Shown here: piece after piece, positions 31,879 through 42,013 of the stretch
Layout of the letters: each line of letters begins with the position of its first letter
Numbering within the stretch: the stretch's first letter is position 1
Origin: Pseudozyma flocculosa PF-1
Lineage: Eukaryota; Basidiomycota; Ustilaginomycetes; Ustilaginales; Ustilaginaceae
NCBI RefSeq assembly: GCF_000417875.1
Contig: NW_006920884.1
Span: 39,540 to 103,539, forward strand
Direction of reading: 5' to 3'
DNA length: 64,000 bases
The notes under the pieces: generated by a model
What the model was told of the DNA's origin: nothing
Database searches by the model: none
The model's input: the letters and a program-made list of their open reading frames with translations, nothing else
Program-made: the position numbers and the translations under genes

Positions 31879-33280
31879 TCGACAGAGATGTCGGCCGTCG
31901 TCAATCTGCGCGGAAGAGAGCGGTGTCGCCGCTCCGTTGCGTCAACGGCCGCGATGGCGGCGACATGGTCACCAGCCGGCAAGAGACGCAGGAATCGAAG
32001 GGAGGCAGATTCGGGCCTTGCCCTCGACGACGTCGTGCGTGTCGACACGGCCCAGGCCGATCGGGACGGGGTCGAGGCCGAGTTTGACATCGGGAGCGAG
32101 GGAGCATCACGCCAGTTTCACCTGGGTGGCTCCAGCCAAGCTGCCGCCGCTGTTGCTCTGCTGCTCTCTCTCTCTTGCCCTCGCCGGCCTGGCACGCTTG
32201 ACCACCGTCTTCTCGACCGAGAACGAGTCCTCCCGTCTGCTCCCCTGCCTGGCCGCGGCTGCTGCTGCGGCTGCGGCTGCGCTTCTCGATCGGGTACCGC
32301 AGCAACCTGGCCCAGCCTGGCCTGCTTGCCTGCCTGCCTGCCGCACCGACCCCGCCTCCCTGCTTGGCTGTCTGTCTGTCGTGTGCATTGCGGGCTCGCA
32401 CGGCGGGCTCGCACGGGCACCTCAGCCTAGCCTGCCTGCCTGACAGCTCGTCGAGTTTTTCCGCGCAGGCGTGCGCGCGAGCATGCCGTGGCTGACTCAC
32501 CTGCCTTCTTTTCCTCGCTCGCTCGCCCGCCCGTTCGTCGAGCTCGCCGCGTCTCCGCAGCACAGCCAGGCCGGCGGATCAGGCAGGAGGGTGGAGCAAG
32601 CTGCTGGAGCTGAGGGCTGCCCGACCGCAGCCCAGCCCGGGCCGGCGCTGAGGGTCCTCCACCTCGCCGCGCCGTGGCTGCCAGCCAACTTGATCCGCTG
32701 CGGCGCAGCGCGCTCGTTGCTGCTCAGTCTCGGCGCGTCCTTCCGGGCTCCTTGTCCGTGGATCGGCAGGCATGCAGACCGGCAGGCAGGAAGCACGCGC
32801 GCTGGGCTGCACAGGCAAGGCGGTGCTGACTGTCCACGATCATGGGTCCTTCCGAGCGCGCCGTGCGTGCTGGTGGGACCCGTCCGCCCAGCTTGACCGC
32901 CTGACCTGCGCTGATGGTCTGTGCTCAAGCTCGCCGCAGCGGGTGCGCTGCGAGGCGCCGTCAGACCTCCAAGCAGGCCGTCCAAGCACGGATCGATCGA
33001 GGCAGGCAGTCAGGCGGGCGAGCTGAGGCTCAGCGTGTCGTCGCTCGAACGACCGGGGCGAGGCAGCAGGCGCGTCGAGCGGACGTCAGCCTGCCAAGAA
33101 GGGTCGCCTGATCTGGCCTGCCTGCCTGCCCCTCCTCGTCCGCCAGGTCAGCATCGAGCGAGACGGCTCTCTCTCTCGTCGTCGTCCCCGTCGACAGGCA
33201 CCTGGCCAGAGGGGCGGCACCTGGCGCAAGCGCCACGTACGAGGGCTCGCTGCGCCGGCCGCTGTGAGGGCCCGAAGGGA

Positions 33281-33286
33281 TATATA
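33281..33286 (+). promoter_or_regulatory. TATA box of the secreted Cys/His/Asp-rich protein gene
   Basis: GGGATATATACCG is followed by a pyrimidine-rich leader of some 200 bp up to the ATG. Confidence 0.5.
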
Positions 33287-33521
33287 CCGTGCCTGGCCGG
33301 TCGCCCCCCTTTCCCTCCTCTTCCCTCCCTCGCCCATCGCCTCTTCCCCTCCCTTTCTCTCGCCCCGCCCCACCCCACCCTGCGCCTCTGGCTCCTACCT
33401 CAGCCACTTCAGCCACAGCAGCCCCGTCCTCGTTCGACCGCCCTCTCGCATCAGCCCCCCAAGCCAGCCAGCCACCCCCTCGCTCGAGCCCCGTTGATCA
33501 ACGCTCCGAGCGTCTGTCACC

Positions 33522-34372
33522 ATGCGTCTGGTCCAGGTCTCTCTCGTCGGCGCCGTGCTGGCGACTGTAGGCTTCATTGGCGTGGCAGCCACCCCTCTCA
33601 CCACCTCGCCCGACATCTCTGGCGGTGCGGCCATCGTCGAGCCCCGCGCCGGCGCCGACGCCATCGCCAACGCTGCCCAGCCGGCCGCCGACTCTCAGCC
33701 CATCTACTGGAAGTGGTGCTACGACCACCGCTGGAACCGCTGGCGCGCCTACTGGTGCAATGAGTGGGACCGTCACTGCGACTGCCCGTGGACCTGGGAC
33801 GACCGCGACCGCGACCGCGACCGCGACCGCGACAGGGACAGGGACAGGGACCACGACAGGGACCACGATCACCGTCGCGACGTCGAGAGCCTCGCCGCCA
33901 GGGACTTCTACGGCGACGGCTCGCACCACGACCGCGACCACCACGACCACGACCACCACGACCACGACCACCACGACCACGACCACCACGACCACGACCA
34001 CGACCGCTGGGACCACAAGCGCGAAGTCGGCGACGCGCTCGAGAAGCGTCAGGACTGGGGCGGCAACTCTCTGTGCCGCTGCGACGCCTGGGGACCCTGC
34101 TTCTGCCGATGCCGCAACGGCTACTGCTGGCGCGTTTGGTGGTGGGGCGGAGGACGTGGCAACCGCGGTGACGGCGATGGCCCTGGACCCGGCGCCGCAG
34201 TCGACGACAAGGTGAGGACCGGCTGGCCGTGGTTGGAGCCTCGAGCCGCCTGCCTCGCATCTCGCAGAGAAGAGTCGGCGATGCGCTGACCCTTCTGCCT
34301 TTGCCTCTTGCCTCCCCGTTGCGACTGATCGACCGACTGCTGGCGCGACAGGGCGAGGCGAAGACGGCCTAG
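33522..34372 (+). CDS. Secreted Cys/Trp protein with Asp-Arg and Asp-His repeat tracts
   Basis: The function is unknown. Exons 33522-34211 and 34352-34372 join over a 140-nt intron (AAG/GTGAGG, acceptor GACAG) and give 236 residues ending DDKGEAKTA. The signal peptide is MRLVQVSLVGAVLATVGFIG. Two Cys/Trp-rich blocks (WKWCYDHRWNRWRAYWC with CDCPWTW, and LCRCDAWGPCFCRCRNGYCW) flank a central tract. That tract is an Asp-Arg dipeptide run, then an Asp-His/His-His-Asp run of about 25 residues. Dibasic KR sites (HKREV, EKRQD) suggest Kex2 processing. The His/Asp tract and clustered Cys suggest metal binding, which is inference. The repeats are encoded by GACCGC and GACCAC units, prone to length change. 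Confidence 0.75.
33799..34006 (+). repeat. Coding minisatellite (GACCGC and GACCAC units)
   Basis: Hexamer units GACCGC/GACAGG (33799-33850) and then GACCAC/CACGAC (33928-34006) encode the Asp-Arg and Asp-His tracts of the secreted protein. Confidence 0.7.
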
Positions 34373-36137
34373 GGAGATCGACCTAGGATAGCGGCGTGCG
34401 TCGCCTCGAGGCCTGGCTGAGGGGCCCGCAACACCGCAAGGTTTCTGGTGAGCGAGCTCGCGCGAGGGTGGTGTCGACGCGTCGGATCGGCGCGGCGCGG
34501 TATCGCTGACGTCTCGTCTGTCTCTTCTTTCGCCTTGCCGTCGTCCGCAGTCCCGAGCGCAGATGCGGCTGCTCGACGCCGTCGATCCTTCGTTGATTCC
34601 TGATCCATCGTGATTCGCAGCGTTTCCTCTCCCCTCTGATCCATCCCGACTCAGTTCGGCTCAGCGCCACGCTCTGGCGCCTCGATTCCCGATCCCGAGC
34701 TCGCCTCTGCCCGGCTTCCCCGTTCCGCAGCACGTCCCTTATCAGCCTACGCCCAGCCCTGGTCGCGTGAATCGGAAGCGCGACCCGCAGCATCAGCTCG
34801 CCGTGCTTGTCCTCTCTGTCGTGCCGCGTGGGTCGGTCTGCAACATGGGCAGGTGCGGCGGCGGTATGGCTCTACGCGCCAGCGGGAGATGGACAGCGTC
34901 GTCCGCCAAGGAGGCCGCGTGCCCGCAGCCAGGGAGGCTTGGCCTGGGGAGGTGGCGGGTGACGGGGGGCGGGTTGCCTGCCTGACGTGGGGCGGCGATG
35001 GCGGCAGCGGCGNNNNNNNNNNNNNNNNNNNNNNNNNNNNNNNNNNNNNNNNNNNNNNNNNNNNNNNNNNNNNNNNNNNNNNNNNNNNNNNNNNNNNNNN
35101 NNNNNNNNNNNNNNNNNNNNNNNNNNNNNNNNNNNNNNNNNNNNNNNNNNNNNNNNNNNNNNNNNNNNNNNNNNNNNNNNNNNNNNNNNNNNNNNNNNNN
35201 NNNNNNNNNNNNNNNNNNNNNNNNNNNNNNNNNNNNNNNNNNNNNNNNNNNNNNNNNNNNNNNNNNNNNNNNNNNNNNNNNNNNNNNNNNNNNNNNNNNN
35301 NNNNNNNNNNNNNNNNNNNNNNNNNNNNNNNNNNNNNNNCGATGGCGGCAGCGGCGACAGCGGTGGGCGAGGAGGCACGCGATGACGGCGACTGGCTGGT
35401 CTGCTTGGTGGTCGGAACGGATGCAAGGGCTGGGCGAGCCGCTGCGGGCGCCGCGAGGGACGCTCGAGCGCGAGCGGGACGCTTGGTTGGCGAGACGGGA
35501 AGCCGGGGCGGGTGGCGAGCCGCCTGCGCTGGCTTGGCAAACTCCCGGGCGTTTCGGGCTGGAGCGAGCGCCAGCCAGCGACTCGCAGCTTGGTGGGTTC
35601 CCGCGCGGCCGACGGCGGATCCGGAAAACCGGGGCGTCTCGCACCCCGGCCTGGCCTGGCGGAAGCGCCGACACCTCGTTCGGATCTCGCCCGCCCTGCC
35701 TGGCCTGCCTGCTGGCCCACCGATCGAGGGTCGGAAGTGTCAGACGGGGCCCGGCTGCATCGTCCGTCGGCTGGCGTACCGACGCAGCGGAGCGAGCCGC
35801 CAAAACCCTTGGCTGGGTCAGGCTAGGCAACCCCGACTTCGGAGGGTTTCCCGCAGGGCGGCAGCGTGCCGATGGTGCCAAGAGCGGCGTCATGCCGCGG
35901 CTAATCCCGGACGATGTCGTCGTCGTCGCCGCCGTTGTCGCCGTCTTTGGAGCTCCGGGGATGCCGACGGCCTCGGAGACCTTAAAGGCCACGCCTTCGA
36001 CCTCAGCCCGACACCACCATCATCATCACCACCACCGCCATTGCGACTGCCCTACTCCTCCGCCACAGCACGGCCATGGCTCTCTGTGCCTGCTGTGCAC
36101 TCACCCCCTCTCCTCCATCGCAACCTCGCTCTTCGCC
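34373..36137. other. Intergenic with a 327-bp assembly gap
   Basis: This region lies upstream of the ABC transporter. No gene was seen. A run of N occupies 35013-35339. Confidence 0.5.
35013..35339. other. Assembly gap (327 N)
   Basis: The 17 bases just left of the gap (34996-35012, CGATGGCGGCAGCGGCG) are repeated immediately right of it, from 35340. The two contig ends therefore overlap or end in the same repeat. Confidence 0.95.
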
Positions 36138-39100
36138 ATGATCCACGCACCCGTCGTCGACAGGTCCAGCTCGCAGCTCTCGACCAGCCTCCGCCCGAGG
36201 CCAGCGTCCAACAACAGCGACAGCCATGGCGCCAGCAACGACGCCGACAATCGCGACCTCGACATCTGCGACATCATCGACCTCGACCCGTCGATCGCAC
36301 CGCCCCAGCTAGACGGCTCTCACCCGCTCGCAGAGAAGCACTCGCGCCTCTCGCTCCACGAGGCCAGCCTTTGGGACTCGCTCGCAAAGTTTCGCTTCGA
36401 GACAAACAAGGAGGTCGACATCCTCCTCGAGCGTGTCACCGTCCAGGGACACCGCCATCGCCCTCACTCGCTCCGCACCGTCCCCGACGCCTTTGTCGAG
36501 AATGCCACCTTCTTTGCCACGCTCGGCGGCTACCTCACACGCTGCTTCTCCAGAAGACAGCAGGTCGACACGCTCCTTTCGGACATCACCGCTCGCTTCG
36601 ACCCCGGCGAGATGGTCTTCGTCCTAGGCCGCCCTGGTTCGGGCACCGAGGAGCTCCTCCAGCTTCTCTCGAACCGCACCGCGGGCCTGGCTTCCGTCCA
36701 GGGTCGCTTCGAGTTCGCCGGCGTGCCCGCACAGCAGTTTGCTCGCGACCACCCCGCCGAGTCGCTCTACGCCTCGGCGTACGACGAGCACTATCCCACC
36801 GCCACCGTCGAGGACACGATCCGCTTCGCCCTCGAGGCAAAGACGCCAAAGGTGCTGCCGCCAGAGATGCGCGACGACCCGCAGCGCTACGTCCGCGAGG
36901 GGCTCGACTCGATCCTCGAGCTCCTCGGCATCGGCCACGTCCGTGGCAGCATCGTCGGCGACGAGCACCTCCGCGGCGTCTCGGGCGGCGAGCGCAAGCG
37001 CGTCTCGATCGCAGAGATTCTCGCCTCGGGCTGCGCCGTCGCGTGCTGGGACCAGTCGACCAGGGGCATGGACAGCACCACGGCCCTCAGCTTCGTCAAG
37101 GGCCTCCGCATGATGAGCCGCCTCTTTGGCGTCATCAACATCGCCTCCTTCTACCAGGTCAGCGACGACATCCTCGGCCGCTTCGACAAGGTCGTCGTGC
37201 TCGAGCACGGCAGGCAGGTCTTCTACGGCCCGCCGTCGGCCCTCGTCGACCACTTCGCCAGCCTCGGTTTCGTCAAGACGCCCGCACAGACCACATCCGA
37301 CTTTGTCACCGCCTGCCTCAGCGGCAGCGCCGACCGCGGCTCTGCGACTTCGCCCGACCGGCCGCTCGCCATGACCGCTGCAGACTTCGAGCACGTCTTC
37401 CGGGCCTCTCCACTGTGGGCCAGGCTGCAGGAGCAAGTGGCAGCGCCCCCGCCGGCTTCTTCGACGTCGACCACGTCTCCAGCGGACGTCACCGAGCCTC
37501 CGCCCGCCTACCGCCTGTTTGAGCAGGCCGTCAAGGGCGAGCGGCGGAAGGGCCTCATCCTCGGCCGCACGTCGTACACGGTGCCCTTCCGACACCAGGT
37601 CAAGGCCCTGCTGCGGCGCGACCTCCGGCGCAAGGCGAGGGGATGGCCCGACCTGGTCGCTCTCTACGGCTTCAACCTCTGCATCTCGATCCTCATCGGC
37701 ACCGGCTATCTGCTGCTCGCCTCCACCGCCAGCGGCGCCTTCATGCGCGGCGGCCTCCTCTACCTCACCATCCTCTACCCGCCGTTCGAGGCGTTTGGCC
37801 TGGTGGCCACCTGGATGGAGTCGGCGACAATCGGCGCGCGCCACGTCGAGTACCGCTTCCACAGCCCGTCGGCCTCGGAGCTCGCCTTCTGGCTGGCCGA
37901 GATGCCGTCGCTGATCCCGCAGCTCTTCGTCTTCCTGCTGCCCCTCTACTTCCTCTCGGGCCTCGAGCGCACGGCCGGTGCCTTCTTCACCCTCTACCTC
38001 GTCGTATTCGGCGTCTACAACACCTTCATCTTCTTCTACCGCGCCTCGATCGCCTTTCTCGGCCACGACTTTAGCGCCGTGATGCGCTTTAACGTCGTCA
38101 TGCTCACCGGCAGCATCATCTTCAGCGGCTACCTCGTCCCGCTGCGGTCGCTGCCGTCGTTCACAAAGTGGCTCTACTATGTCAACCCGATCCGGTACGC
38201 GTGGCAGGCCACCATGACCAACGAGTTCCGCGGCCTCGTCCTCGAGTGCGACCCGGACCAGGTCGTCCCGCGCAACGTCGATGGCCTCGATCTGGGCTAC
38301 GGCAGCTCGATTGCCGACCGCACCCAGGCCTGCAACATCGCCGGCGCTGGACCGGGCGACTCATCGGTGCGTGGCAGCGACTACCTGCGATCCGCGTTCG
38401 GGTTCAGCGCTACGAGCTCCGAGATGTGGCGCAACATTGGCATCCTGTTCGCCTTCGCGCTCGGCCTGCTCCTGCTCGCCCTGGTGGGCGCCGAGATCAG
38501 CTCGCGACGCCTGCGTGCGCAGCCTCCGGGCCAGGTCGCGGTGCGCCGCGGCAAGTCGAGCGTCGCCGCACAGGCCGATGACGACGTCGAAAAGAGCGCG
38601 ACGGACCGTGTCTCGACGACGACAGAAGCTGCGAGCCCGCCCTCGGCCTCCCGCGAGAGGAAGCTCGCGCCGCGGGCCGGCCTCACGTGGACCGATGTGA
38701 GCTACGATGTCCCCGCCAAGGGCGGCTCGAAGCGCCTGCTGCACAACATCACCGGCTTTGCGCCCCGCGGCACCCTGACGGCACTCATGGGCGGCTCGGG
38801 CGCGGGTAAGACGACGCTGCTCGACGTGCTGGCAAGGCGCAAGACGATCGGCAAGGTTCAAGGCACCATCTGCTTCGAAGGGCGACCCACGGACGCCGCT
38901 TTTTCGCGCCACTTGGCCTACTGCGAGCAGATGGACGTCCACGAGCCGACCTCGACCGTATACGAGGCGCTGCTCTTCAGCTCGAAGCTGCGCAGGCCGA
39001 CAACAACGACACCCGAGGAGCACCGCAGGGGCGTCCTCGAGGCCCTCGAATTGCTCGAGCTGCGTCACCTGGCCGACACCCAGATCGGTCACGGCAGCAC

Positions 39101-40592
39101 GGGCATCTCGACCGAGGCGCGCAAGAAGCTCACCATCGGCGTCGAGCTCGTCGCCCAGCCTGATTCCGTCATCTTCCTCGACGAGCCCACGTCCGGGCTG
39201 GATGCCCAGGCGGCCACGACGATCGTCGCGACGCTGCGCAAGCTGGCCGACCAGCAGGGGCTGTCGTGCGTCTGCACCATCCACCAGCCGAGCGCCCAGC
39301 TGTTCGAGAGCTTCGACCGGCTGATGCTGCTGGGGCGCGGCGGCGTGCCCGTCTACTGCGGCGAGATCGGCGAGGGCTCGTCGGCGGTGCTGTCGAGCTT
39401 TGCGCGCCACGCCGACGACGGCTTCCACCGCGACGACGCCAACCCGGCAGAGACGATCATCGCGCTTGTCGGCGGAGACCCGGAGAATGCCCAGCGCTGG
39501 GAACGGCACTGGCGCGAGTCGCCCGAGTGCCGCGCGCTCCACGAGCAGGTCGCCGCGCTCAACACTGCGGTGCACGACGAGGCGGCGGTGGCGGCAGCGG
39601 CCACCGCTCCGGCCAGCGAGGAGGGCTACCCGACCTTTTTTCGGCAGCTCTGCATCGTGCTGGGCCGCGAGCTGCGGGCGCAGTGGCGCTCGCCCGACTA
39701 CTACTACACGGCGGCCGTGGTGCACCTCGCCACGTCGCTGCTCGTCGGGCTGACGTGGCTGCAGCTCGGCACGTCGGCGACGGACCTGCAGAACCGCGTG
39801 TTTGCCATCTTTGTCGCCATCTTCCTGCCGGCCTTCATCTTTGCGCAGGTGCAGCCCGTCTTTATGGAGTCGCGCAAGGTCTTTGTGCGCGAGTCGGCCA
39901 GCGGCACGTACGGCCGCGTCGTGTTTGGCGCGGCGCAGCTGCTGGGCCAGGTCCCCGGGGCGGTGGGCGCGACGGTGCTCTACTTTGTGCCGTTCTACTA
40001 CCTCTGCGGCCTGCCGGCCCAGTCGAGCCGGGCGGGCTTCGTCTTCCTCGTCCTCCTCGTCGCGGAGCTGTACGCGTTTGCGGCGGGGCAGGCCATCGCG
40101 GCGCTGGCACCCAACCTGGCCATCGCGGGCGTCATGCTGCCTTTCATCCTGATCGTCTACGAGCTCTTTGCCGGCGTCACGATCCCGGGCCCGGACATGG
40201 TGCGCTTCTGGCGCAGCTGGCTGTACGAGCTCAACCCGTACACGCGCCTCGTCTCTGCGCTCCTCACGTCGGTGCTGCACGAGGTCCCCGTGCGGTGCCA
40301 GGGCGAGTCCGAGGTCGTGTCCTTCCTGCCGCCCGTCGGGCAGACGTGTGGGCAGTACGCGGCGGCGTTTGTCGAGGCCGTGCGCAAGGGCTACATTGTC
40401 AACCCGGACGAGGCGGCGGGCGCGGGCGCGTGCGCCTACTGCCCCTACCGCGTTGGCGACGACTTTACCGACGGCCTCGGCTTCCACTACTCGCTGCGGT
40501 GGAGGGAGTTTGGCATCCTCGTCGCCCACTGGTGCAGCATGGTCGTCATCCTGCTCGCGGCGTGCAAGTTCATCAACTACAACCGCCGGTGA
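36138..40592 (+). CDS. Full-size PDR-type ABC transporter (ABCG subfamily)
   Basis: This is a plasma-membrane ATP-driven efflux pump of the pleiotropic drug resistance family, arranged NBD-TMD-NBD-TMD in 1484 residues with no intron. NBD1 has a degenerate Walker A GRPGSGTEELLQLL near residue 164 (no Lys), the signature VSGGERKRVSIAE near 280 and CWDQSTRGMDS as Walker B. NBD2 has a canonical Walker A GGSGAGKTTLLDVL near 884, a variant signature STEARKKLTIGVEL near 990 and FLDEPTSGLD near 1012. This asymmetry is normal for PDR pumps. TMD1 spans roughly 490-790 and TMD2 roughly 1170-1484. I start at the ATG at 36138, since the in-frame sequence above runs back into the N gap and is low-complexity. 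A drug, sterol or secondary-metabolite export role is inferred. Confidence 0.92.
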   Translation: MIHAPVVDRSSSQLSTSLRPRPASNNSDSHGASNDADNRDLDICDIIDLDPSIAPPQLDGSHPLAEKHSRLSLHEASLWDSLAKFRFETNKEVDILLERVTVQGHRHRPHSLRTVPDAFVENATFFATLGGYLTRCFSRRQQVDTLLSDITARFDPGEMVFVLGRPGSGTEELLQLLSNRTAGLASVQGRFEFAGVPAQQFARDHPAESLYASAYDEHYPTATVEDTIRFALEAKTPKVLPPEMRDDPQRYVREGLDSILELLGIGHVRGSIVGDEHLRGVSGGERKRVSIAEILASGCAVACWDQSTRGMDSTTALSFVKGLRMMSRLFGVINIASFYQVSDDILGRFDKVVVLEHGRQVFYGPPSALVDHFASLGFVKTPAQTTSDFVTACLSGSADRGSATSPDRPLAMTAADFEHVFRASPLWARLQEQVAAPPPASSTSTTSPADVTEPPPAYRLFEQAVKGERRKGLILGRTSYTVPFRHQVKALLRRDLRRKARGWPDLVALYGFNLCISILIGTGYLLLASTASGAFMRGGLLYLTILYPPFEAFGLVATWMESATIGARHVEYRFHSPSASELAFWLAEMPSLIPQLFVFLLPLYFLSGLERTAGAFFTLYLVVFGVYNTFIFFYRASIAFLGHDFSAVMRFNVVMLTGSIIFSGYLVPLRSLPSFTKWLYYVNPIRYAWQATMTNEFRGLVLECDPDQVVPRNVDGLDLGYGSSIADRTQACNIAGAGPGDSSVRGSDYLRSAFGFSATSSEMWRNIGILFAFALGLLLLALVGAEISSRRLRAQPPGQVAVRRGKSSVAAQADDDVEKSATDRVSTTTEAASPPSASRERKLAPRAGLTWTDVSYDVPAKGGSKRLLHNITGFAPRGTLTALMGGSGAGKTTLLDVLARRKTIGKVQGTICFEGRPTDAAFSRHLAYCEQMDVHEPTSTVYEALLFSSKLRRPTTTTPEEHRRGVLEALELLELRHLADTQIGHGSTGISTEARKKLTIGVELVAQPDSVIFLDEPTSGLDAQAATTIVATLRKLADQQGLSCVCTIHQPSAQLFESFDRLMLLGRGGVPVYCGEIGEGSSAVLSSFARHADDGFHRDDANPAETIIALVGGDPENAQRWERHWRESPECRALHEQVAALNTAVHDEAAVAAAATAPASEEGYPTFFRQLCIVLGRELRAQWRSPDYYYTAAVVHLATSLLVGLTWLQLGTSATDLQNRVFAIFVAIFLPAFIFAQVQPVFMESRKVFVRESASGTYGRVVFGAAQLLGQVPGAVGATVLYFVPFYYLCGLPAQSSRAGFVFLVLLVAELYAFAAGQAIAALAPNLAIAGVMLPFILIVYELFAGVTIPGPDMVRFWRSWLYELNPYTRLVSALLTSVLHEVPVRCQGESEVVSFLPPVGQTCGQYAAAFVEAVRKGYIVNPDEAAGAGACAYCPYRVGDDFTDGLGFHYSLRWREFGILVAHWCSMVVILLAACKFINYNRR

Positions 40593-41227
40593 GCGTCGAG
40601 GCTCGGCTTGGGGGGGAGTCATGGTCGTAGCACCGTAGAGGGCGTGTAGATATATAGATCGATGGACATCGAGTCAGAAGGGCAATCCTTGGAATCATGG
40701 TCACCTGCATAAGGTCTCTCGCACCCGCCCTTGTTGGCTGTGGCTCGCTGTGCTCTCAACCGTCCTGAAAGTGCGGTGCATCGACGACCCCGGACTCGCC
40801 GCGGCCCGCGAGGCCTGGGCTGCACGGGCGGAAGGGTCCGTTCCGATGCTGCGTTGCCTCGCGTGCTCCACCTGCCGCCGGCTGGTGGTGGTGCGCGGCG
40901 TGGGCCGAACTGGGCGGGGTAGGGAGGATATGGAGCGAGGGCATGCGTGACTCGACGCCCTCGACTGCGCCATTAGGGATGCTACGCCTTGCCGTGCCGT
41001 GTCAGACCATCGTCGAGAGTCGATTACATCGAGCGTGGCAGGGATATATGTAAGGATGCTCGGCACCTCGTTCGGAGGTGGGGTCGAGCATCTTGCACCC
41101 ACACACGCACACGCATTCCACCGCATCGAGCACGAACAAGCAACCACCGAACACCGAACACCGAACACCGAACACCGAACACCGAACACGATCAGCGCCA
41201 TCGAACACGAGCGAGCGCCACGGAGCC
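40593..41227. other. Intergenic; 5' leader of the acetyltransferase gene
   Basis: No gene was seen. A heptamer tandem repeat lies at its end. Confidence 0.4.
41146..41190 (+). repeat. Heptanucleotide tandem repeat (ACCGAAC)n
   Basis: About six uninterrupted copies of ACCGAAC lie some 40 bp upstream of the GNAT start codon, probably in its 5' untranslated leader. Confidence 0.8.
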
Positions 41228-41806
41228 ATGACGACCGAGGATGAACGAGGAGCGCGTCTGGCCGCCCAGCTCGACAGCTTCCGACTGGAGACGCGCCTAC
41301 CGAACCTGGTACTACGACCTCCGGTATCCAACGACGGGCCAAACATGCAAGCCCGCACGCGTGACATGCGCAACACGCAGTTCCTGCCCCACCTCCACGC
41401 CAAGGTCTCGCAACCCCTGTCAGAAGTGCACGAGTGGATCGAGCTGATGCGCCGTGACTTTGGGACGCGCTGTCTCTTCCTCCTCGTCGAGTTCGATGGC
41501 CAAGTCATCGGCGAGTCCGGCTTGGGATTCCTCGATTGGTCCCACAGCCAGGCTGAGGCGGGTATCATGCTGTCCCACCAAGTTTGGCGCAGGGGATTGG
41601 CGTACGAGGCCCTACTTGCTAGTGTTCGGTTCGGGTTGGAGCAGCTGGGAATGGATAGGATCACGTTGGGCACCCTCGAGGATAACGTGGGCATGCGGGC
41701 CCTCCTGCGCAGGATGGGCGCCGGTGAGGGCACGCCGAGGGTCAGAACGGACGGAAGACTCGAGAGGGTGTACGAGGTTACGAGCCAGAACCTCGCCGTT
41801 GTCTAG
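41228..41806 (+). CDS. GNAT family N-acetyltransferase (RimJ/RimL-like)
   Basis: This is a single-exon protein of 192 residues that transfers acetyl from acetyl-CoA to an amine. The acceptor is unknown. The fold is visible as LPNLVLRPPVSNDG (strand 1), FLLVEFDGQVIGESGLGFLD (strand 4), EAGIMLSHQVWRRGLAYEAL and LGTLEDNVGMRALLRRMG, ending with a further strand RVYEVTSQNL. The acetyl-CoA loop Q-x-x-G-x-A appears as W-R-R-G-L-A, close to the RimJ/RimL style. Upstream in-frame codons from 41078 include the heptamer repeat and are probably untranslated, so the ATG at 41228 was chosen. Confidence 0.82.
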   Translation: MTTEDERGARLAAQLDSFRLETRLPNLVLRPPVSNDGPNMQARTRDMRNTQFLPHLHAKVSQPLSEVHEWIELMRRDFGTRCLFLLVEFDGQVIGESGLGFLDWSHSQAEAGIMLSHQVWRRGLAYEALLASVRFGLEQLGMDRITLGTLEDNVGMRALLRRMGAGEGTPRVRTDGRLERVYEVTSQNLAVV

Positions 41807-42013
41807 TATCGACGCTGTCCTCGACGGGACGACGGCCGGTGCGGATACGAGGACCGATAGTCGGCCTCCCCCGGCGCCCACCCCTGTTCTCACACTCGAT
41901 GAGCCATGTCATTGTTGGCCAGGCGCATCAAGACACAGGATGACATTCGTGGGACATGGAGCATAAGCACTTCGCACATCGCATATCGCACACCGTTCCG
42001 CGACGAGATCCGT

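Larger units (their letters stand above)
31124..33521. other. Intergenic; LINE remnant and promoter of the secreted Cys/His/Asp protein
   Basis: Apart from the LINE fragment no gene is supported. TGCC/GGCA tetranucleotide clusters recur near 32315-32345, 32575 and 33113-33130. A TATATA at 33281-33286 lies about 236 bp before the next start codon and is followed by a long CT-rich leader typical of strong fungal promoters. Confidence 0.4.

Noticed and set aside
34998..36137. N-terminal extension of the ABC transporter frame back through the N gap
   Set aside because: N bases translate as open sequence by default, and the extension is low-complexity. The family starts near 36138.
36630..36671. 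Missing Walker A lysine in NBD1 of the ABC transporter as a sign of inactivation
   Set aside because: A degenerate first ATP site is the normal state of fungal PDR pumps.
38361..40622. 753-residue open frame antisense to the ABC transporter
   Set aside because: It is the mirror of a GC-rich coding strand, its product is Arg/Ala/Gln/Asp-rich without any domain, and the sense strand has every PDR motif.
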